Assembly (NCBI RefSeq): GCF_026151205.1
Contig: NC_087077.1
Span: 13,490,983-13,554,982 of the forward strand
Origin: Bolinopsis microptera
Lineage: Eukaryota > Ctenophora > Tentaculata > Lobata > Bolinopsidae
DNA length: 64,000 nt
Direction: 5' to 3'
Positions within the stretch are counted from its first letter, which is position 1. Each line of letters opens with the position of its first letter. Below the pieces are notes generated by a model. It made no database searches. It had not been told where the DNA came from and saw only the letters and a program-made list of their open reading frames with translations. The position numbers were made by a program, and so were the translations under genes. This document shows, one piece after another, positions 48,721 to 57,182 of the stretch.

Positions 48721-49719
48721 GGTGGTGGGATAATGTGTGATTAGGGCCTTGTATGCATATATTGTGTCGTATTATAATACCATTTTACTGGCAAATCCTC
48801 TAAAACCACCTAATTTGTCCAATTTTGTGTTTCAACTTTAAGAGGGGATTTCAATCAAATCAAGTGATGCAATTGGCAGAGCACAATATACAAGCGATAC
48901 GTGCTGAAATACTGACAGTAACATTTGATGAGATACCCAGAATCCAGATATATCGAGTTTAGCTCCATCAGTTGTATTGGCTCTAGTTCGGAAATAAATT
49001 GGGTTGACATGGAGTAATGTATTATCAAACACATTACGATTTAAAAACCTTATCATGCTTCCAGTTAAATGAAGATTATATTAATAAAGCGCTTTTTCAT
49101 ATTCACATGTGCTCCCGAACCAATTTTGCAAACAGTTGTGAGCGGAGAGATGACGATAAAAAAAGGCCGCAGAATAATGAATACTTGATACATGTTACGC
49201 GCGCTTCGTATCCTTACTGCAGGCTTCACCTAGCTTTCCAAATGATTTATACGGCACTCGGCAGTTATTGCTTTTAAAGAATATTTTATAGGGACTCACC
49301 GGGACCGGTATTTAAAAACAACAAGAATGCGGCCGCTATTCTTTTGATTGACGATGTCAATCCGTCGAGATCGTTACTCTGCGAAGCAAGAATGCTAGTT
49401 CGCGCGGCGCGTCGAAGCGGCGAAGTCCTCCAACTATTCTTTTGTGAATGGCCGCTCAATTTCCCGATCCATGATGGCTTATTTTATTATGTTCCATACA
49501 ACCTGGGTCCCCAGTCTTTACTGTTTATAAGCATGTAGATATGACGGATCGAGTGACAGGCCAAGCGCCACCCAGTTAATTCCATATTGAATTTGAAAAT
49601 CGTGTATATTTCTATATAACCATATGTTTATAATCAAATAATCAGATTTTACAATCTAACTCAGTGCGCGGCTCTTGTAGCGTATACGTCAATTCTTTCC
49701 AATCGATAGTTGGAGTGTT
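48721..49719. other. Spacer with CG-rich patches
   Basis: No convincing gene. A patch at about 49320-49450 is unusually CG-rich (GCGGCCGC, GCGCGGCGCGTCGAAGC) and includes a repeated AACTATTCTTTTG-like string. It may be part of the repeat cluster that follows. Confidence 0.35.
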
Positions 49720-50497
49720 CACATAGCCATGTGCCTACGCGTACTGCGTGACGCGCTTGTTTCACAAGTAGGATCTTTTGCCGCCTACGGCGGTCGCGCG
49801 CTACTGCAAGCGAGAGGGCTCTGGTTAGAGCAAGTTGGAGTGCACGCGCACGTGATTTCGTGCGCGGCTGTGTTCTGACTGGTTCTAAACGATCACGTGA
49901 ATGCTGGTCATTCACGTGCGCTCTAACATCCACTGAGCATTTACCTGGGGACCTTAGGCTATCATGTTCATAAATAGAGATTAGGCGGAATGACAGGCTG
50001 AGCGCGGCCCAGTAACGATTTACTTAATCAGTTCAGCGCCCCGCGCCAACAATTATTTAATTCAGAATATTTTGCAAAATAACTTTGCACAGGCTATAGA
50101 ATTACGTGGGCGACATATTCCATATTGGCGTGCGGGCACGTACGCTTGCACGCACACTCGCACGACGGTCGAGCAAAGCTACCGTATACAAAAAAATTCG
50201 TTCGCTTACAACGGATAATCCTTGTCTTTGACTTTTTGTTTTTTGGCAATTTGAGTCATGGTCCTGAGTCATGGATTGGGAAAAATAAATACAGTGAAAT
50301 AAAAGGTTGCCAACAATACAAGCTTAGCCTACTTTTTTGCAAAATAATACAAGTAAATAAAAATCTCTTAAACTGTTATCATGTTGCTCTAACCAGATAA
50401 GAGCCCTTTCGCTTGCAGTATCGCGCGACCGCCGAAGGATATATTCTACTTGTGAAACAAGCGCGTCACGCAGTACGCGTATACACATGGCTATGTG
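49720..50497. mobile_element. Large imperfect inverted repeat with CG-rich arms
   Basis: Arm 49720-49832 pairs with arm 50385-50497 in inverted orientation. Both arms share CACATAGCCATGTG, then ACGCGTACTGCGTGACGCGC, then TTGTTTCACAAGTAG and GGTTAGAGCAA, with small indels. The 550-bp centre has no gene. The arrangement suggests a foldback element or MITE. No target duplication was recognised, so the outer limits are approximate. Confidence 0.55.
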
Positions 50498-51249
50498 CAA
50501 AGTTATCAAGCTTGTTTCGCTTTGATTAAAAGTTACTTGTTATATATGGACACGTTCATTTGAGTTTGAGGATATTGGTAAACAAAAATAATAGCGTTTT
50601 TGACGATAGTGGCTTAATTTTGACATCTATTAACCTAGCACGTTCAGAAGTTCTGAACATTAGCCACGTAACCCATACTCCCATATGCACCGCTCAGAAA
50701 GAAAATCTATTGTTGTTAGGCACTATAATGTTTCAAATGTCACATTTTGTGTGACTTAGTTAACTGCAGTTGTCTAATTATCATTCCTTGGTCTGAAATA
50801 TAGTAAATTAGGTCAATCTAACAATTATGATACAACATTGGTTAATGGGCACGGATCGAACGGTTACAAGGCAATATTTGGGTAACTTTGTCACACTCAT
50901 GATACCATACCTCAATTCTACTGTGAGGTGTCCTAAAAACCCTTTCAACTCATTATTTTATGGTTGCTCTACCAAGCATAGCCCTAAAATATGTTATTTT
51001 GAATAGTTAGCTAATACAGGCACTTGGTTATTGGGAAATGAGGTTAATTCTGTCACAATATATGAAATTTAAAATTTTGGGCGAATAATTTATATCTGAT
51101 TTGGTTTGAAAGGCGGGAAAATTTTATATGATGACATTGTAGTTGATGCAAGTTAAGATCAGTTGATGTTTACATTGTCACGAAAAATTATACGAAATCG
51201 TAAATAGATTAAAAACAATGATTATAGAATGAAATAGTCTCTTATAATA

Positions 51250-51905
51250 ACTCTTATAATAACTGATGTGACAAAGTAAACATGTCTTGCCCCTATTTTG
51301 AAGATCTATATTCTATACCTCTATTAGAATATTGTCCAGAACATCAGAGCTTAAGTTTAACAATTTTAGGTTAAATTTGTCACTAAATTTGTCACTAAAG
51401 TCACTAAAAATGTGACAAAATTAACTTTTCATGCCCCAACAATTTCAAGATAGTGTGTAAAAATTAGCATAGGCTGCTTTATTACCTATATGTATCAATC
51501 CAAACTACAAAAAATATATGTTTATGTGATGACGATTACCTAACACTTATAATAACTGATGTGACAAAGTAAACATGTCTTGCCCCTATTTTGAAGATCT
51601 ATAACTCTATTAGAATTCAACATTCTTTCAGAAACGATTGGAAGAATATTTTCCAGAACATAAGAACTCAATTTTTAAAATTTAGATTAATTTGTCAAAG
51701 ACATTGAAAATGTGACAAAATTAACTTTCCCTGCCCCAACAGTATCAAGATAGTGTGTTAAAATTGGCATAGGATTTATTACAGGTATATTAAAGTATTA
51801 ATCGATTACGAAAAATATCTTTTAATCTGATGACGATTACCTAACTCTTATAATAACTGATGTGACAAAGTAAACATGTCTTGCCCCTATTTTGAAGAAC
51901 TATAC
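51250..51905. repeat. About 300-bp direct repeats, 2+ copies
   Basis: The block ATAATAACTGATGTGACAAA, then GTAAACATGTCTTGCCCCTA, then TTTTGAAGA recurs with its GTGAC at 51268, 51561 and 51862. Less well preserved sequence between includes GACGATTACCTAA and GCCCCAAC with ATCAAGATAGTGTGT. Confidence 0.85.
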
Positions 51906-52124
51906 CTCTATTAGAATACTATGTAACTTTATCATCAAAAAAATTTCGATAAACTAGTTATTTTGCCAGCAAGGAGCTAACAGAGTTATAATAATTTGTT
52001 GTGACGAAATTACCCTATTTTTGACCATGTAGCGGTAGTTTAATTGTGACACTGTTAACATATTACCACCTGATAATGATTTATGGGGTGCATGGTACTA
52101 GCAGTGTTGTTTGATCCATAGTAC

Positions 52125-52863
52125 GTATAATATAATAATAATAATAATTACAACATTTATAAACCGCCTTATAGCTAAATCATATAACTCGATATAATTT
52201 AATCCTGGAGATAAACTCCAGTGCTTTCTAAAGCGGCTCTTACATTAACTGAGCTTAGTTTAATTGAAAATTAGACATGACAAGTTCATTTTACCTATGT
52301 AAATGCAAAATCAATCAAATGCTAGAGAAAAGAAGTATGTTTTAAGTTTGGTCTTGAAAGATGTAACTGACTCAGCTGATCTTATGTCGTATGGCAAGGA
52401 ATTAAATACTTTAACTGCACAGTGACTAAAAGCTTTCTCTGTGTTTACATAGTTAGGAGAGGGTGGAAAACTAAGGTAAAAATAATCATTATCAAGACGT
52501 ACATTTTTAAAACTTTGCTGCCTAGGAGATATCAACTCTTTTAAGTAAGGAGGAGCTATATTATTTAAACACTTGTAGGCAAGTAGGGCAATCTTAAAAT
52601 CTATTCTAAATCTAACTGGTAGAAAATGAACTTTCTTAAGTAGTGGAGTAGTGTGTGCCTTTCTTCCTCTCCCGAAAATAAATCTTACAGCAGAATTTTG
52701 CACCTTCTGTAAACGACTTAAATCATAAGAGCTCAGTCCAAAATATACGCTATTGCAATAATCAATTCTAGAGAGTACTAGAGCATGAACAAGCTGAATC
52801 TTAAGGTTAAAAGACAGTTTTGATGCAATAAACCACAAATTTCTGATCTGAATATTACATGCT
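52125..52863 (-). mobile_element. Young 5'-truncated copy of the LINE at 33005
   Basis: Minus-strand copy of the last 199 codons plus 3' UTR of the LINE in the kinase intron. The protein is identical from [10 protein letters not shown] to the stop at 52311-52313. The UTR differs at only a few bases before the (ATT)n tail. Homology ends abruptly at 52863. Severe 5' truncation is the usual outcome of LINE insertion. It lies within the TIR-bounded element. Confidence 0.92.
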
Positions 52864-53839
52864 ATAAGGGGTTTAAGCTGGTATATCATTATTTGTTCAA
52901 TTTCACACATGTTCAGACATTATCAAGATTATGTGACAAAGTAAGCTTGGTTGTGCCTTCTGTGTTTTAATTCCTTACGACTATATGATATAATAACAAT
53001 TCCCAGCACTTCCAGGCCATCAAATAAACTTACACTACTCAGCATTGCTTATCAGGGTGCCCTAAACATTCATCACATATTTTCTTTAATGTGTGACAGA
53101 GTAAACCTGAATGCACCATCTAACGAAAAAAGTCGTCAAATATGTAGGTAATGGTCATATGTACCCATCCAATCAACTGGACACTCAAAAATTTGGTCAA
53201 AAACGGCAGCAAGGGGTCCATATTTACTCCGTCACATGTTTATAGTGTGACAATGTAACCATTTCCGTGCCGGCCGTATTTAAGCGATATCTTATCACCT
53301 GATTAAGATATCGTTATGTGACAAAGTTAGCCTAGAGGATGAGACGATTATCCTAACCATCAAGGGTTTAAGTAATTTCATAGTGTGAAAAAGTCAACTA
53401 CACTGTGCCTTTTAATAGGATCACTTATATTTACCAATATCCTCAAACTCAAATGAACGTGTCCATATACGTTGTATGACCCGCCGCGCACGAGTGCGCG
53501 GCTCACCCTGTATTGTAGAAACGCTTAGTGAAACGACAATGAGGGTCAAGACGTGATACAAAAAGTTACTTCGCACGCTAAAGACTATCAATCTAAAATT
53601 ATAAATATAGTGTCATAATCCCGATCTGAAGAGTAAACGTCTAGCCTTTAGTATATATTATTATTATTATAAAAGAGGATCTTACCGACAAAAATGATTC
53701 TTAAAAATACCTTAATGCGGTAAACTATACCCTTGAAACAGATTTTCCCAACATCTGTTGCATGCAGCTATATCTCAAATTTCGTTCAATTCATGCAAGT
53801 TGTCCATTTGAAAATTTCTACTACTTAAATCACTTCTTA

Positions 53840-54055
53840 AAACAGATAACAAGTTCATTCTAGTATAGGTCTCCCCAATCTTCCAATGAATAAATTATCT
53901 GATTCAATAGCAAAAGAGAGAGCTGTTTGGGCTTGGGTGTTCTCCATACTCCTGAGAATGTGTCCAAACATCTTCCACCGCTGGTGTTCAATACGCTTGG
54001 ATAACTTTTCAACTTTGCACCTTTCATACAATGCTTTGTTGCTTATCATTTAAGC
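53840..54055 (-). pseudogene. LINE reverse-transcriptase C-terminal remnant
   Basis: The minus-strand frame encodes LSKRIEHQRWKMFGHILRSM and, later, a GRLGRP-like stretch. These match the conserved W-x-GH-x-x-R and GRP region near the C-terminus of RTE/Jockey-type LINE polymerases. Nothing upstream or downstream continues the polymerase, so it is a fragment. Confidence 0.5.
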
Positions 54056-54690
54056 CATTTGATGTTTAAAATGGACCTATATTTAGACCGCCACCCAATG
54101 AGCACTCGGTGACCTTTTAGGGTTTAGGAGTGTTGATCAGGGGAGTTTAAGATTTGAAATTTTTGACAAGGCCTTCTCTTAACTTATAATAATGGTTTCC
54201 TGATCACCTAATAATCGGCTGTGAGGCCTGCACAGACCAATGCAAGCTCTTACCTCTGCCGTTTCTAATGAAAGTGCTTAAAGAACACTTAAAAATCAGA
54301 GGATTTTGTCACATTTTTGACAAATTTGGCCATTGTAGGGGGTTCCAAAATAGATTTCTGATGGCTGGCAATTGGTTGTAATTGTTTATGATGGTTTTCA
54401 GGGATAGTCATTGATTAAAAAAATGAATTTGAATAAATGATCAACAATTTTAAAATTAGTCAAGAAAATTTGCCTGAAAAACAAAAAATGCAGAGCTCAC
54501 CTTGAGAGTTGGCACATAATGGCTCAATTATGCAACTTTTCTATTAAAAATAGTGCGATCTGACACTTGAACAGACAAGTGGCGTTTGTGTGGCACTCTT
54601 TTCTTGTATAGTAGGTCTTTTTTAATGAAGAATCATCCAATTAGGCAGCTCGACTTACTTCGACTTAGGACGGCTTCAATGTCCAAGCAG

Positions 54691-55244
54691 CAGTGGCGTA
54701 ACGTTGCATGTTGGTGCCCCTGCCAAAAAAAGCGCCCTCCTATCGGAGCCCCCTCCCCTTGTTTTCTAGAGCAAAATGGCAGTTTTGCTAGTACTGCAGT
54801 TAACATTCAAAGGACAATTTGGCGCCCCCTAAGATGCCGAGCAGATATGATTTTTCTTCAAATCTGCCTATCCAGCATGAGCTTGTTCATCTCTTTGCTG
54901 CGTCAAGTCTATGTCCTGCCGCAGGATGTCTACATAGGTGAGGTGTGGTCTCCCCTTTGATGATGTCCGCAGGGGTTCCCATCAGCTGATGGGTCAGAAG
55001 CTCGTCTTGTCTGGCAAAATGGCTAGCTAGTCTCATCCTCTGCTCAGCTATCTTATCAGATGCAGCAAAATGTATCATATTCCTGCAAACTTAGTGTTCA
55101 GTCGACACAAGAAAAACTATAAATTGGGGCTACGAAAAGCTGCAGGGGGGCATTAAAAAATACTTCTCTTATTTTTAGCACCCTTAAAAGTTTTTTTGTA
55201 GGGTTGCCTCAAAGTTTCAGTCAAATGTTAATGTTACACCACTG
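54691..55244. mobile_element. Possible hAT-like element with ends as at 48441
   Basis: CAGTGGCGTAACG at 54691 and GTTACACCACTG ending at 55244 are inverted relatives of the ends of the 48441 MITE. The first 150 bp share its GGTGCCCC, TTTTCTAGAGCAAAA and GGCGCCCCCTAAGATG blocks. A LINE fragment occupies the middle, so the element may be a nested composite. No target duplication is seen. Confidence 0.4.
54860..55085 (-). pseudogene. Frameshifted LINE polymerase C-terminal remnant
   Basis: On the minus strand, one frame reads EQRMRLASHFARQDELLTHQ and a second frame then reads GRPHLTYVDILRQD. Together they resemble the R-x-R-x-x-GH...RGRP-x-x-TYVD tail of LINE polymerases from another family than the intact copies. 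A frameshift separates the two halves. Not functional. Confidence 0.5.
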
Positions 55245-55591
55245 GACCAAACCCGATTTCAATTCAACTCATAATTGTATTGGGAGCATGCAATGGCCAG
55301 TAGCACCATAAATAGTTTGAATTTTATGAATGTTCGTAACGGAATAAGGAAATGTCATATTTTTGAATATCGTATTCACAAATGAGAGGCTAATACATAT
55401 TTGCACTTACAAAGTAGTTTGTGTCTTAACATCTTGTTCAATGTTCTTCATATATGCTATACTATATTTAAGCCCAAAAGTTTGTATGTTGACTTTTGGG
55501 CCACTCTTCAGTAATATTAGAATCTTGGAATATAGAATTGGCCTCTTGTGACATAAATATATTTACATTTTACTGAACAGAACTAATTTTC

Positions 55592-55593
55592 AG
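55592..55593 (+). promoter_or_regulatory. Acceptor AG 2 nt before the glycosylase ATG
   Basis: AACTAATTTTCAG then AT and the ATG at 55596. It has a good 3' splice-site consensus with a branch-like ACTGAAC 20 bases upstream. It fits a spliced-leader acceptor or a 5'-UTR intron end. Confidence 0.5.
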
Positions 55594-55595
55594 AT

Positions 55596-56396
55596 ATGGC
55601 TCAAGCAGGCATTTCATCCTTCTTTAAACGTAAAAGGGAATTAGAAGATGCTGAAGAAAAAGATAATCAGACTTGCAAAGTACTGAAGTGCTCAGACAAT
55701 TTAGTCCTGAAGAACTGGGATATATCATCGTCTTGGGAAAAGTGCTTGTCTAATGAATTAGCTAAAGACTATTTTACCTCCCTCACAGAATATCTGGCAA
55801 AGATTCGCCTCTCCAAAACCATCTACCCTGCCCATGAGGACGTATTTTCCTGGACTCGATACTGCAATCTTGATGATGTTAAAGTTGTAATTCTTGGTCA
55901 AGATCCATATCATGGTCCTAACCAGGCTCATGGATTATCCTTTAGTGTAAAAATAGGAGTACCTACTCCTCCTAGCCTTAAAAATATCTATAAAGCCATT
56001 GCCAAAGATGATGTAGATGACTTTGATGAACCAGGACATGGATATCTTGTTGGCTGGGCTAGGCAAGGTGTACTCATGTTGAATTCAGTTCTCACTGTTG
56101 AAAAAGGTAAAGCCAACTCACACAAGAATCAAGGCTGGGAGAAGTTAACTGACCATGTAACTAAGTACATGGGCTATCACATGAAGAATTGTGTTTTCTT
56201 ACTGTGGGGCTCCCCTGCAATAAAAAAGATGGCTCTTATCAATAAGTCAAAGCATCTTGTTTTGACTTCAGTTCACCCCTCTCCTCTGTCAGCTCACAAA
56301 GGATTCTTTGACTGCAAACACTTCTCTAAAGCAAATGAGTATCTCCGCAGGCACGAGAAGGCAACCATTGACTGGAACAAACTGCCTAAAGAGTAA
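55596..56396 (+). CDS. UNG: Uracil-DNA glycosylase, family 1, single exon
   Basis: The 266-residue protein removes uracil from DNA, giving an abasic site for base-excision repair. Family-1 landmarks are all present: water-activating loop GQDPYHGP (101-108, Asp103 catalytic), uracil-recognition MLNSVLTV (161-168, with Asn163), and HPSPLSAHKGFF (227-238) with catalytic His227 and intercalating Leu231. The N-terminus is short and starts with QAGISSFF (3-10), a PCNA-interaction box, followed by a basic KRKRE stretch. This points to a nuclear, replication-coupled form, with no mitochondrial presequence visible. Length is slightly less than vertebrate nuclear forms. The frame has no intron, whereas the vertebrate genes are multi-exon. 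An AATAAA at 56482-56487 follows the stop. All catalytic residues are intact. Confidence 0.97.
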   Translation: MAQAGISSFFKRKRELEDAEEKDNQTCKVLKCSDNLVLKNWDISSSWEKCLSNELAKDYFTSLTEYLAKIRLSKTIYPAHEDVFSWTRYCNLDDVKVVILGQDPYHGPNQAHGLSFSVKIGVPTPPSLKNIYKAIAKDDVDDFDEPGHGYLVGWARQGVLMLNSVLTVEKGKANSHKNQGWEKLTDHVTKYMGYHMKNCVFLLWGSPAIKKMALINKSKHLVLTSVHPSPLSAHKGFFDCKHFSKANEYLRRHEKATIDWNKLPKE

Positions 56397-56481
56397 TAAC
56401 TAACACTATTTGCAAGGATTTATAACCTGATAATGACATACCTACTGTATTTGATATTGTTTTTTTACTGAGCTGAGATTC

Positions 56482-56487
56482 AATAAA
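56482..56487 (+). promoter_or_regulatory. Poly(A) signal of the glycosylase gene
   Basis: AATAAA 86 bases after the stop codon. Confidence 0.6.
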
Positions 56488-57164
56488 CATTAAATTTCCT
56501 TTGCATTCATTCCCTTTTACATATGAACCAGATATTAATGTGAATGCTGAAGATTTTCTTCTGAAGAAAGATTTGTGCAATTTATTTTTAAAGTGTTAAA
56601 ACAGTTAAAGATAAATCTTTTCAATTGTATGCTTTGTTTTTTATTCATTGTTACATCTACAAGTTTAGCTAATAGCTATAAGTTCAAACAGCCTACAAAA
56701 ATTCAGCATTGAAAATTCGATAATTTTAATTGTGCAATTCAAAGAAATAATAATTGTTGTTTAAACCAAGGACATATTATATTATCACTAGTATTTTAGA
56801 ATATATTATGTATGACTTGTAATGTGCTGCATTATTTTGTTTCTTAATTAAGGGTAAACCACCCTCTTGTTAGACAGTGTAATCATTGCAAAAATTCTTA
56901 AATTAATACAGTCTAACATTTCTATCTTTTTATGATGCATGGTACTAACTATTGAATGAATTAAGTTATTATTTTTACTAACTCTCTCATCACTGCATAC
57001 TACACTTATAGACCAACATTTTATCGAAATCAAGCTAAAAATAAATACATTTGAGCCTGCTGTGCTTTTAAACTCTGCTCAAGCATCACAATGAGCAGAT
57101 TTTGGCTTTAAATATAATTGATGTGTTATTCATCAAGAAATCATTGTCATAATCATCTTCTAAA
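56488..57164. other. Short intergenic spacer
   Basis: About 0.7 kb of AT-rich sequence between the glycosylase and the BTB gene, which lie on the same strand. No gene seen. Confidence 0.5.
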
Positions 57165-57178
57165 ATGAAAACATTTGC

Positions 57179-57180
57179 AG
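57179..57180 (+). promoter_or_regulatory. Acceptor AG 2 nt before the BTB-gene ATG
   Basis: AAACATTTGCAG then GT and the ATG at 57183. The ATG at 57165 lies before this acceptor and would be removed if it is used. Confidence 0.5.
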
Positions 57181-57182
57181 GT

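Larger units (their letters stand above)
50543..53469. mobile_element. TIR-bounded non-autonomous DNA element with internal motif array
   Basis: Perfect 40-bp inverted repeats bound it: 50543-50582 (starting TATATGGACACGTTCATTTG) and 53430-53469. TA dinucleotides lie at both outer borders, so a TA target duplication is possible. Between the ends a GTGACAAAGTAAAC-like motif recurs about fifteen times in both orientations, and three direct repeats of about 300 bp lie at 51250-51905. No transposase frame is visible. A young LINE copy (52125-52863) is nested inside. The superfamily is not determined. Confidence 0.7.
53470..55595. other. Spacer with decayed LINE and hAT fragments
   Basis: Begins with a CG-rich patch (GCCGCGCACGAGTGCGCGGC at about 53481-53500, a short hairpin). 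It contains the two LINE remnants and the hAT-like end described separately. The last 300 bases before 55596 should hold the glycosylase promoter or outron; AT-rich, nothing else seen. Confidence 0.45.
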
